64,000 bases of DNA from Xiphophorus maculatus (Eukaryota; Chordata; Actinopteri; Cyprinodontiformes; Poeciliidae). The notes beneath the pieces are model-generated. The model searched no databases and was not told the origin of the DNA. It saw nothing but the letters and a program-made list of their open reading frames with translations. The translations under genes and the position numbers were made by a program. The first letter of the stretch is position 1, and the number at the start of each line of letters is the position of its first letter. Location of the stretch: NCBI RefSeq assembly GCF_002775205.1, contig NC_036454.1, positions 1,402,382-1,466,381 on the forward strand, given 5' to 3'. Of the stretch, positions 42,901-50,863 are shown one piece after another.

Positions 42901-45900
42901 CCAATCAGAACCATCATTAGTCAGCTAGCCAATCAGAACCATCATTAACCAGCTAGCCAATCAGAACCATCATCAACCAGCTAGCCAATCAGAACCATCA
43001 TCAGCCAGCTAGCCAATCAGAACCATCATTAGCCAGCTAGCCAATCAGAACCATCATCAACCAGCTAGCCAATCAGAACCATCATTAGCCAGCTAGCCAA
43101 TCAGAACCATCATCAACCAGCTAGCCAATCAGAACCATCATTAGCCAGCTAGCCAATCAGAACCATCATTAGCCAGCTAGCCAATCAGAACCATCATTAG
43201 CCAGCTAGCCAATCAGAACCATCATTAGCCAGCTAGCCATGCTGTCAGGAAGTTTTGATTCAGTAACTTAGCATTGTTTATTTGAATCAACCTGGTTTTG
43301 ACTTTAATGAACGTTTCATTTTTCCTTGACATTATTTGATATCTGTGTTATGAGACTTATTTGACTCATGTATAATTTATGGCTGAGAGCCTTACTGTTA
43401 AATATTATTTTACTGTTTCACTGAATTGTTTCCGTTTTTATTGTTGTAGTACTCAAGACCGCTCTTGTGCAAAATTCTGTTCCCCTGGGAAAATTACTGA
43501 TTAGCAGCTGAAATATTTGTTTCCCCTCTCATAACTTTGGCAAATGAAGAGGAACTGCTTATCAAAGATGCTTATGTGTGATAGCATGTGGTATACTAGA
43601 AATGTTCTTAATCCAGTAATCAGCCATATTTTACATTAGGACAGGATTTATCAGTCTTAATTTTTTGTGTCCTGCCATCAGCAGCTTCCATTCTCTTATA
43701 TCAGCAATAGAAAATCATAAATACACACAATGTGTTGGAAACCCGTGTTTGGTTACTGACTTTTTTATCAGGCTTGAGTGACAAAAGTTGGAAAAAGACC
43801 GATTCTCTTGGCAATTAAGAAAACAACACAAAACGGTGTAAGAAGACGTCATTTATTATTTTACAATTTTGTTGTTGCTTCTTTTTTAAACAGCAGCTGA
43901 ATGTTACAACCTTGACATGATTATACTAATTGTTTTACCGAGAAATCGATCAGATGCGCCGTGGAAATGGTCGGACTGCCTCTCTGGCTGCAGTGCAGTG
44001 AAGTTAGTTTCAAGTTGGCTGTTGGATGTTGGCTGTTGGATGTTGGCTGTTGGATGTTGGGTGTTGGGTGTTGGGTGTTGGCTGTTGGATGTTGGATGTT
44101 GGCTGTTGGGTGTTGGCTGTTGGATGTTGGATGTTGGCTGTTGGGTGTTGGCTGTTGGATGTTGGCTGTTGGATGTTGGATGTTGGATGTTGGGTGTTGG
44201 CTGTTGGATGTTGGCTGTTGGGTGTTGGCTGTTGGATGTTGGATGTTGGCTGTTGGCTGTTGGGTGTTGGCTGTTGGGTGTTGGGTGTTGGCTGTTGGGT
44301 GTTGGCTGTTGGCTGTTGGATGTTGGGTGTTGGCTGTTGGGTGTTGGGTGTTGGGTGTTGGATGTTGGATGTTGGATGTTGGATGTTGGCTGTTGGATGT
44401 TGGCTGTTGGCTGTTGGCTGTTGGATGTTGGATGTTGGCTGTTGGGTGTTGGCTGTTGGATGTTGGATGTTGGCTGTTGGGTGTTGGCTGTTGGCTGTTG
44501 GATGTTGGCTGTTGGATGTTGGCTGTTGGATGTTGGATGTTGGATGTTGGGTGTTGGCTGTTGGCTGTTGGATGTTGGCTGTTGGGTGTTGGCTGTTGGA
44601 TGTTGGATGTTGGCTGTTGGATGTTGGCTGTTGGATGTTGGGTGTTGGGTGTTGGGTGTTGGCTGTTGGCTGTTGGGTGTTGGCTGTTGGATGTTGGCTG
44701 TTGGATGTTGGATGTTGGCTGTTGGATGTTGGCGCTCCGCGGAGCGAGCGGCGTTTAGCTCGAGGCCGACCCGATTTATGAAGGCTAATGTCAGCCAGCC
44801 GTTCTCCACCGCTCGGAGGTTCGCTTAGGGACTGTCAAACACTCCTGACAAATAAATGTTAATAAATGCCTTGGCTTACAACCAATGGACACAAATATTC
44901 AATATTTGAAATAATTTTAATAAAAAATAATATGTTTTCTTCAGTAGCTTCCAAGTCATGTGCCTCATTGATTAAAAATTAGTGTGAAATTGTTCCACTA
45001 GTCTGTACAGACGAGGCACACTCATATTTATTCCATTTTAACTTATTTTTTAACAATGTTTTTTGTCAAAATTTAATATTTTTCTGCAATAACGTTCATA
45101 CCCCATGCCCCCAACTCGAAGACGGAGGGAGGCCACCCTCTCGTTCACGGGGGTCAACCCCATGGTACAGCCACCAGGATGCAGGGCACCAGTTACTGGG
45201 TGGAACTGTGTGGGATCATTGGGAGCCACAGCGGGAGGCCAGTGCAGCCTGGGAGGCCGTTTTGTGCCAAGAATAAGGCCAAAACTTAAATGTGAACGCC
45301 ATGCAGTGCTACTCAGTAACCTAGGATTTACATTCTGATGAGGATTGTCAGATTAATAGTACTTATTGAAAATAAAAACATTTTAGAAGATATTAAACAG
45401 ACTAAGAGATGTAAGGATGTTGAACATCAGTTGTCTTTCACTTGGTGATGAAACAGCTAAAAAAAATTTACTTTATAGTCATATTCTGATTTATATAATG
45501 AGTCTGTATGTTTACTCAGTGCTTGCCTACAGTTGAACACAGTTACGGTTCATGCTGCCCCCACAAGATGCCACCCTGGGCGGTTGCCCATGTCAGAAAC
45601 AGCCAGTACCATCTGTGTCTGCGGTCATTTTCACTGCAACGTTTTGGGGCTGGTTGGATTGTAGAGTGACCATCAATATATTCAATTCAAATTCAAAAAT
45701 ATTTGATTAATATCAAAGGGAAATTAAATAATACATATAATATATAGTAACATATACAGTATAACAATATGTTACTGGATTCCAATGCAGGATGAGCAGG
45801 AATGTCACAAAAAATGACAGATTAGCCTCCATATTGCTGATCCACTCATGTAAAAGTGGCTAAAATTAAAGATGTGTAAAGTCCCGATGTTTGGATGAAT

Positions 45901-48900
45901 AAATATTTATTCTCTCTGCACGTAAATATATAACCAACTGAGTTTCTGTCAGTTCTGTCAAGATGCAATAGAGGACTGAGTGACTTTTTCTTTTATAAAG
46001 GCCAATAATTTAATTTGACCTAATTGCTGCTGTAGGAGCCATGGTTCAAATTAAACTAACTTTGGCTCCTGTGCTTTATGAAATGTTTCATCTATTTGAT
46101 GATTGCTCTGAATATCGCCAAATGATGCAATTAGTCCAGGGACGTAGAAACCCAGGAGAACAACTAAAACCAGTTGTAATCTTTTTCTTTTCCATTCTGT
46201 GTGAACCTGACGTCACATGCAGAGCCGTTGCCATGGCAACAGACAGACAACAACTCCAGGAGTCGAAAGCAAAGATTACGTTCAAGTGTATTAACAATTA
46301 ACATAAAAAAATACAAACAAAAAGTACGAAAAACACCAGAACAGAACATTCAGTTCGTTACAGTTTCATGTTTTTTGAATTTTCAGGTTTGATGTTTATT
46401 TTGTGATCTTTAAGAAATAACTGCATAAAACACGTGACGTCCAATCCACTGAGAGGACTTGCATTTACGTTATACAAAGAAATGTTAAATAGCAGTCGTC
46501 CGCTGGCTGCTCTCCGCAAATAGATGCAGACACATAAAGGAAAAATGTGTGGAAATATTGGTGGGGACATGTCTGCATCAGTCCTTCAGAAAGTTATGCC
46601 TATGATGCTTGATTAGTCCCCGCCCCCGGCAGTGCGGGGACCAATCACGCCGCCGGCGCCTCGGCACGTTGCCTCGCGTGCCGCCGCTACTTGATCTCTG
46701 AAGTTTACCTCAGAGCGGATCGCGCACCTCCTTTCACTCAAACTGGACACAGGCTGACCTGTATGGACATTTACATCAACCCCCTGTGAGGAATCATGTT
46801 TCTTTGGAGAACTCTACATCAAGGTAGGAGTTTAAACCCGCCGCGTTAGCTCTGGCTGCCGGGCGTTGATGGTTAAACATGCAGAAATCGGGGCGTGCCG
46901 TGGTGGCGTGGGGGACAGCGTGGCCCATGTTTTTAGGCCTTAGGTCCTCGACGCGGCTGTCACGGGTTCGGCTCCCGGACCCGGCGATGTTTGCCGAGTG
47001 TCTTCCCCCCTCTCCTTCCCCCTTTCCTGTCAGCCTGCTTTCATGTGGGGGACACTGGAGACCACAAAAAACCCCTGGAGGGGTAAAACAAAACAAAAGT
47101 CATTTCATCCAATACATTTTCATAAAATGGCTTCATAAATGAGTTTGATGAAACATGAAAGAAAAGGTCTGAGAAACGGGTCGGTTCTGAACCCCAGCCG
47201 GGTCTCTGGTACTGCCACACAACATCGACGGAGAACCCAGGGTGGGGACACTTCCCTAGTAGCAGAGCTAATTGTTAGCTTAGCATTTTAGCAATGTAAA
47301 GTGCACTTAGCTTCCCATAACCTAATTTATAAAGGTTCGGCTGAATAAAGTTCATCGTCTCTGTTGAAGTTTTGGTTGTCACTGTTTAAAACTTTCAATA
47401 GTTTGACGTTTACATTCCTGCTCTTACTGTGAAGGGGACAAAGACAGCAGTTCCACTTCCTCCCCTCACCCATGGCTTTCACTTTGTACCCAGAATGCAC
47501 TGCTTCCTGAAGCGCAGAGGAAGCCTTGCGGCCGGCAGGCTTTACTTCGACTATACTGAACTGGTTCGGCTGAATCCTCCCAAAATCCAGCTGGGTTCTG
47601 GTAAAACCCACCGGTCTGTCCGCTGACCCGTTTCATAGTCCGACAGACTGTCTGCAATGATTCTGGATCAGAACCTCAGCGATGGCCCGGCTGTTCGGAC
47701 CGGCTCCACTGCTGCTTTATTCTACCAGGAAGTTCTGGAGTTTAAATTCCCGACCAGAACCAGAACCTCTGTGTTCCTCTTCACACTGTTGGAGTTGATC
47801 CTTTCTCCGTTTAGGATCATAATGTTTGATGAGAGAATAAATGGGATTCATGAATTCAACTCATGAATCCCATTTATTCAGACCAAAATGCTGCGCTAGT
47901 CCATTAGCACGTCTCCTTATGGGAAAACAGCTTCTGGTTCCTCTAAGCTCCGCCCTAAAGAGGGCGTTCCCTGGCGTGTCACTTCCTTTAACCTGAACTT
48001 TGTTACAGTGCGTGTGTATAAGAGCAAGCAAGCAGCTGAGGGAGAGAAAACCACAGAACTATTTATTCCCAACAACACCGAGAAACCAGCAGGACCACAT
48101 TGTTCAGCAGATGGCTTGGTCTCTCCGCTGACCTCTGACCCCGACAGCAGGTCTCACCTGTGTGTGTGTTTCTAATGTTGTGAGGACCAGGTCTGCAACC
48201 AGCCAGTCCTCAGAGGAGGAAAATCAGCGGGGCCTCTGGTTCCCACAGCGGGGCCTCTGCCTCTGACCTTATTTATTTATTTTACAATTTTTTATGGCTT
48301 CTTTTTTAAACAGCAGCTGCCGATTAAACTGAATATTCCAACCTCAACATGATTATCTGAGTTGTTTTACCGAGAAATCGATCACAAAATGAACGGACCG
48401 CCTCTCTGGCTGCAGTGCGCGCTCCCGACACAGGGGGGCAGAATTTCCCACAAGACCGGAAACTCTGAGCACCTGTTAGCTCACCGGAGCTAGCTAACAG
48501 CTGGTTAAAGCTGATTTCCCTCCCAGCTGGTAACCATAACCAGCAGCATGTTAACTAACACTGTGGTCACGTGGTTAGGGTCAGCTAAAACTGTTCCTAT
48601 CAAAACCTCGAAGAAAAACTTTAGATTTAAGCTCTGAACTCCAGTAAAAACAAAACAGCCGCTGTTTGAAGCCAGCTGAACAAACAGAATTTTATTTGAA
48701 ATAATTGTCAAATTTAAATTAAAAGATGCCGAACTGGTCCGCACCTGCTTCTCAGTTCGGGTCTGGACCGGTTTGCAACTTAACACCTGCTGCCGTTTCC
48801 ACGATTAACGTAAAGTTTATGAAAGGCAGTTCTGAATGGAGTCTGGTGCAGCTGCTCCCAACGGAACAACAGACCGAGCCCGAACCGGGCAGTGTGGACC

Positions 48901-49140
48901 GGTACCTTTCACGTCCTGAGCTAGAGCCTTCCATGTGTTGGAGTACTGAATGCAATGTCCGCACCAGGAGGAGTAGAACTGGACCAGCCAGGCCGAGGAG
49001 GAGTTGGTGACGGTGGGCTTCAGGCTGCTGCTGCCCAGGATCACCAGCGGGTCCTCCTCCGAGTACAGCCGCCCAGAGCCGCCCGCACAGCCGCCGCACA
49101 GCCACAGGAGCCCCGCCGCCTGGAGCCACACCCGGAACAT
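30697..49140 (-). CDS. qsox2: Quiescin sulfhydryl oxidase 2
   Basis: FAD-dependent oxidase that forms disulfides in secretory-pathway proteins, reducing O2 to H2O2. Twelve exons close in frame: 49140-48906, 37314-37214, 37141-37093, 34819-34714, 34653-34563, 34439-34294, 33971-33834, 33763-33634, 33101-32979, 32403-32253, 32181-31993 and 31190-30697, about 650 residues. A hydrophobic signal peptide ([13 protein letters not shown]) precedes the thioredoxin domain with active site WCGHC (C60/C63). The FAD-binding Erv/ALR domain begins near residue 374 ([19 protein letters not shown]), with the FFGCKEC CxxC at about 446-449 and CPAC at about 506-509. A C-terminal membrane helix ([20 protein letters not shown]) precedes a basic tail. 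[11 protein letters not shown] and KVRSRRWK mark qsox2 rather than qsox1. Intron 1 is 11.6 kb and holds an I-type LINE in the opposite sense. The intron after exon 3 holds a DNA transposon. Confidence 0.94.
35370..35420. repeat. Short tandem repeat GCTAAGCGCTACTA
   Basis: About four copies of a 14-bp unit (AGCTAAGCGCTACT) in the qsox2 intron between exons 3 and 4. Confidence 0.85.
36692..36839 (-). pseudogene. Leftover first exon of the ISL2EU-like element
   Basis: From an ATG at 36839 the frame reads [20 protein letters not shown], then [18 protein letters not shown] with a good donor (GAAG|GTAGGT). The GYKFFxEQY segment resembles the N-terminus of SWIM/YqaJ-associated proteins from this transposon type, from memory. 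No partner exon follows within the element. Confidence 0.5.
36886..36967. repeat. (CT)n(TA)n microsatellite
   Basis: A CT run followed by about 30 TA units within the ISL2EU-like element. Such sequence is prone to length change and to cruciform formation. Confidence 0.95.
37581..38741 (+). CDS. LINE ORF1, Gag-like nucleic-acid-binding protein
   Basis: 386 residues. A charged N-terminal half with an RRM-like region is followed by three zinc knuckles: [14 protein letters not shown] (CX2CX4HX4C), [13 protein letters not shown] (CX2CX3HX4C) and [15 protein letters not shown] (CX2CX3HX6C). This arrangement is standard for ORF1 of I and Jockey group LINEs, where the protein coats the RNA. The C-terminus is lysine-rich and ends ANQIVI. 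The stop codon overlaps the ORF2 frame. Confidence 0.85.
   Translation: MASSSGGCSEDEGMETSWSVVENKKGGGGKDKGKKGINTGKRSLEDEEENVETRKKVMMEEFKVILKFRAGQDLTGVSPITLSIGLKKVIGDVELAKVLRDGSLLIICKNAEQKNKALKLQSICKREITERKIMGEERGMKGVISGIPLGENLDELKKIIKGGEVTNIRRLQAFRNGERVDSTSVLLEFKGKEKPDKIMIGYLSFSVRNYIPPPMRCYKCQRYGHIAKICNGKQRCGRCGGEHSYGECGEKPIRCCNCGGDHTAAYAGCMVRKEAVEVQKLKTEKRMSYAEAVKEVKSAGVSQRAKLEKKTIGKDQNNVTLEKLIPFLAYIINCSEQARTKTEKIKIIVKAAVRFFNVTDLSWERIQDELRQGEGSGENEANQIVI
38720..42475 (+). CDS. LINE ORF2: AP endonuclease, reverse transcriptase, RNase H
   Basis: The frame is open from 38720, though its first ATG is only at 38978. The endonuclease starts before that ATG ([14 protein letters not shown]), then [14 protein letters not shown] and IGSDHYPI. 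Reverse transcriptase motifs follow: [56 protein letters not shown] and the catalytic LFADD. A type I RNase H domain comes next ([51 protein letters not shown]), then a C-terminal zinc-binding segment (CNFCGK, HIFMEC). RNase H with CCHC ORF1 places it in the I superfamily. All catalytic motifs I looked for are intact and there is no internal stop. Confidence 0.9.
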   Translation, partial: SKSNSHIILILQWNARSLIANGQEFKGFINRLKEKPDVICIQETWLKQTLQFSISGYSTIRRDRGNGNGGGCAICIKEKIKFIKIQLDTELELNGVKVWTKNGSIEIINYYNPCKKIDKAKLENIIKHRGEKLIWCGDFNAHSTLWGEKDDYNGGILEGIIEEKELVVLNNGEGIRLDVISGKESAIDLTLVSQGLADSCKWKINKNSTIGSDHYPILIEVELDMEKEQVNTQGRWRFKDADWRKYEDMSENRLINIDINKSINELNLEVSKSIIEVAKEAIPKGKGIKKKRIVPWWNIECTMAIKARNKAFKTLKKDVSFQNLISYKRKQAEVRRKIRNAKKFYWSKYCESLGKTTALDRVWNTIKKMSGKSKEYKFSILKNNGNMIIEDKDKVELLVKVLAKVHSNENLSKEEKEGRELTMRKYNERINEEMVDNDTINMKFSMTELKKALKNTKNSTPGEDQINYVMLKNLNERSKLVLLKLYNKIWEEGTLPDKWKESIIIPICKPGKDPQLAESYRPIALTSCVGKVMERMVNNRLIYFLESREKIKKYQYGFRKGRSTTDPMVQLEHEIRKAQVNKEVLMAVFLDIEKAYDMLWKEGLLIKIRQIGLRGKIYNWIKDFLTDRNIRVKIGNEVSSKCLTENGTPQGSIISPMLFIIMINDIFSKIESKFGMTLFADDGLIWKRGRNIKFLNDKMQEALGKVEDWALEWGFRISSSKSKFVNFTNRKVGTKIKLKMYDKEVERVDKFKYLGLWFDKKLTWKIHISKIIERSKKILNIMRCLRGKEWGAGRKTLKILYIGLIRSVKDYGCVVYNSASSTLLKEIDKIQYQVLRICCGAMKTTPVSALQVEMGEMPLELRRKQLGVGFWANVKGHKKSYPINNILQPCQESVKNVNVNSFGWIINKEIKEIGLDQCLISPVVDFSCNPPWIQKEMKVDLTLLEEGRQTVEGEVERYIRREYGEYLQIYTDASKMVNDRVGIAFIIPDLNIMENKRLTDSLNVYTGELLAISMALKWSEELSDKKVLICSDSSSALISIMEQESEARQDILIDINKSIHKMGINRSTVKFIWIPAHIGIVGNELADTFAKSASKRSEIELKVKYSKNEIKSISKIYYKKKWQEQWEGEKKARFYYSIQKKVGECRKENRNKQEEDIISRLRFGHVGLNSTLKIINKHSTGLCNFCGKLETVIHIFMECNKYNLEREELVEELNRNKVKLNIRDLLQKSSGDVVFNSVFRFLRKTGLIGRL
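42571..43877. other. qsox2 intron 1 sequence beyond the LINE
   Basis: It contains a possible hAT terminus AGGTGTGCCGATCCATCGGC near 42693, a 28-bp minisatellite (42871-43240), and AT-rich sequence with no gene. Confidence 0.5.
42871..43240. repeat. 28-bp minisatellite with CCAATCAG in every unit
   Basis: About 13 copies of AGCTAGCCAATCAGAACCAT plus CATTAGCC. Each unit carries a CCAAT box (GCCAATCAGAA) and the AGAACC word. It lies in qsox2 intron 1. Copies differ only at a few positions (CATTAG or CATCAA). Confidence 0.95.
43878..43999 (+). repeat. Dispersed repeat copy A
   Basis: It shares TTCTTTTTTAAACAGCAGCT, GTTTTACCGAGAAATCGATC and GCCTCTCTGGCTGCAGTGC with 48298-48420. It lies directly before the heptamer minisatellite. 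Confidence 0.75.
44014..44732. repeat. Heptamer minisatellite G(C/A/G)TGTTG
   Basis: About 103 tandem 7-mers in three flavours, GCTGTTG, GATGTTG and GGTGTTG, in irregular order. Because 7 is not a multiple of 3, the long ORFs in several frames on both strands (WLLDVGC and QHPTANI repeats) are by-products. The array ends at the palindrome CGCTCCGCGGAGCG near 44733. Confidence 0.97.
44750..46200. other. qsox2 intron 1, AT-rich
   Basis: No gene recognised. A short segment near 45100-45330 has a coding-like look ([20 protein letters not shown]) but no support beyond openness. Confidence 0.4.
46208..46240 (+). promoter_or_regulatory. CRE next to an RFX X-box
   Basis: TGACGTCA (46208-46215), a perfect cAMP-response element, lies 11 bp from GTTGCCATGGCAAC (46227-46240), a perfect RFX X-box palindrome. 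Binding is inferred from motif only. Confidence 0.5.
46610..46806 (+). promoter_or_regulatory. CpG-rich, promoter-like island in qsox2 intron 1
   Basis: A GC-rich block with GGACCAATCACGCCG (CCAAT box) and several CpGs stands out in an AT-rich intron. About 180 bp on, an ATG at 46796 reads MFLWRTLHQ and ends at a donor (CAAG|GTAGG). It could be a first exon of a plus-strand transcript. I do not recognise the peptide and found no second exon. Confidence 0.3.
46893..47095 (+). mobile_element. tRNA-derived SINE copy
   Basis: It starts GGGCGTGCCGTGGTGGCGTG, contains TTAGGTCCTCGACGCGGCTG, the B box CACGGGTTCGGCTCCCGG, and the tail GAGTGTCTTCCCCCCTCTCC with TTTCCTGTCAGCC. Full 5' end present. Third copy of the family in the window. 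Confidence 0.85.
47096..48297. other. qsox2 intron 1 sequence
   Basis: No gene recognised. A short palindrome at about 47840-47878 (GAATAAATGGGATTCATGAA and its inverse) stands out. Confidence 0.5.
48298..48420 (+). repeat. Dispersed repeat copy B
   Basis: Second copy of the unit at 43878-43999, sharing the TTTAAACAGCAGCT, TTTTACCGAGAAATCGATC and CTCTCTGGCTGCAGTGC blocks. It is not followed by the heptamer array. Confidence 0.75.
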
Positions 49141-49494
49141 CTCTGCTGGGCCTCAGGGATCGTGAAAGTTTCTCAACAGAAGCGGTTGCTGGATCCGGGA
49201 AGACATGAGAACAGCGGCACGTAGCTTCTGAAGCTGCAGAGAGGGGGAGAGCGCGCAGAGGTCTCACTCTGATCTGTTTCCTGGAGACGAAACAGCCTCG
49301 AACTGCAGCAGAGCAGAAGCGATAAAGCTTTGATCAATATCTGAGTTAAATAAAAGCTAGACTGATTAAACTCCTCTGGTTGCCATGGTGATAGCCGTGT
49401 CTCGAGGTGAACCTCAGTAAGGTACAATCTCATCAACAATGAACTAGTCCCAATTTGATTAATAAAATTTTATTTTTACTTTCTTTAAGGACTG

Positions 49495-49646
49495 AATCCT
49501 ATGGAACCCCGTTTCCGCCACTCTGTAAAAAAAATCTCATTATAATGAGATAGTAACTCATTATTTTGAGATACTATCTCATTATAATGAGATCATTTAT
49601 TTTTATTTTTTTAACAGAGTGGCGGAAACGGGCTTCCATAGGATTC
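49495..49646. mobile_element. Short MITE with 31-bp inverted ends
   Basis: AATCCTATGGAACCCCGTTT continuing CCGCCACTCTGT is inverted at the right end (ACAGAGTGGCGGAAACGGG, CTTCCATAGGATT). The interior has TCTCATTATAATGAGAT palindromes. About 150 bp in all. Confidence 0.85.
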
Positions 49647-49744
49647 CAGTCACTTCCTGAATTACTTTGCTAAAATAAATGAACTATTTAGTGTTAGAAA
49701 TAAGTTGTAAACAGTTTCAGGTTTTCTCATTAACATGTCTGCGG

Positions 49745-49947
49745 GCTGTGCAGTGGCGCAGTTGGCAGCACTGTTGCCCCGGGCTCTTTCTGCTTGGCGT
49801 TTGCTCGGCTTCCTCCCAGACACATGACTTCTTTAAATTCTCAGGAGTGTCCCGTCTGTCTCTGTGTTGCCCTGCGATGGACTGGTGACCGGGCACCGGC
49901 ACCCTTCCCGAGGGTAAGGTTAGGGTGGGTGTAAGAAATGGATGGAT
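49745..49947 (+). mobile_element. Degraded fish SINE-like repeat
   Basis: It carries landmarks of a widespread fish repeat: GTGGCGCAGTTGGCAGCACT, GTTGCCCCG, GGCTTCCTCCCAGACACATG, CTGTGTTGCCCTGCGATGGA, CTGGTGACC and a GAAATGGATGGAT tail. The middle part is deleted. Confidence 0.75.
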
Positions 49948-50810
49948 ATCTGCCTGTTAATATTTTATTGCTCTGTATCCATTGGTAACTGTTCGTAACT
50001 TCCTGCTGGATTAATCCGAGAATCCCGAACTGAGGAATCAGAAATATCTCGCGATTCTTCTCGTCCTCTGGCGAAGATGGAGTTTTGAGGGCTTTTTGTT
50101 TGTTTCAGCTTAAAATCGTTCATTTGTCTCAACAAACGATCTTTTTCATGTGACGCAAAGTTGACGTATCGTGTGTTGCGTTCACAGAAGTCGGAAGTTG
50201 TTCCTCCGTTCGGAAACCAGCTGAGTTGGAGCAGTTTTCGGTGGTTCGGGCGGTTCTGGTGGCGACAGAACTTAAACATTAATAAATTGAACTGAATGCG
50301 GAAGTGAGGTTCTGTCTTCTTCTGAGCTTAAAGGTCAGATCTACACACAATGCTTCATCACTGCGGTCTTAATTTGATCTCATTACAGTTTTGTTTTTTC
50401 CCACAGTTTCTGAATGCGGCAGAGCTAGCTGCCGCCCCCTGGAGGCTGGAAGGGGGAAGTGCTCAGGTGTCGCTCCAGGTCCAGTCGGTTCTGAAGGCTG
50501 CTTTCTTCTGACGCCACGTTAAACATTTCACCTGTTTTCAAAGTGGATTAATTATATTTAAATAAGCGCTGAAACGTTTCGCCAGAAGGCCAGACTTTAT
50601 TCCACTGTAATGATTTAGGAATTGAAATTGACACCGGTACCGAGTTCTGTCGGTTTTCTTGGTTTGCGTTTTCAAAGTTTTTTTATTTTTTATTAATTTT
50701 CTGCTCAGTTTATCTGGTTGAATTGCAGCTTACTATTGTGAAGTGTGTGTTGTCAAAGTGTTTTTGGAATCTGTAATGAAGATTTTTTTTAAAAACACGT
50801 TCGGCGTGCC

Positions 50811-50824
50811 GTTACCATGACAAC
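50811..50824 (+). promoter_or_regulatory. RFX X-box upstream of cfap77
   Basis: GTTACCATGACAAC fits the X-box consensus (GTNRCC-N0-3-RGYAAC) with one mismatch and sits 40 bp before the predicted cfap77 ATG. RFX factors drive ciliary genes, so location and gene class agree. Confidence 0.55.
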
Positions 50825-50863
50825 CATCCAACTAACGACGGCAGTCGCAGGGACGAAGCTCAG

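Larger units (their letters stand above)
49141..50810. other. Divergent qsox2-cfap77 intergenic region
   Basis: It should contain both promoters. Near qsox2 there is a short GC-rich 5' UTR-like stretch and a TTGCCATGGTGAT half X-box (about 49380). A MITE and a SINE-like repeat occupy 49495-49947. Confidence 0.5.

Noticed and set aside
42871-43240. Possible CRISPR-like array
   Set aside because: Units are contiguous 28-bp repeats without unique spacers, and the context is a vertebrate intron.
43904-44828. Long ORFs of about 250-303 codons on both strands
   Set aside because: They lie over the 7-bp minisatellite. The repeat lacks stops in several frames, and the peptides are pure repeats (WLLDVGC, QHPTANI).
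46893-47095. tRNA gene
   Set aside because: It has a B-box-like element but no clean cloverleaf, and two other copies with the same non-tRNA tail show it is a SINE.
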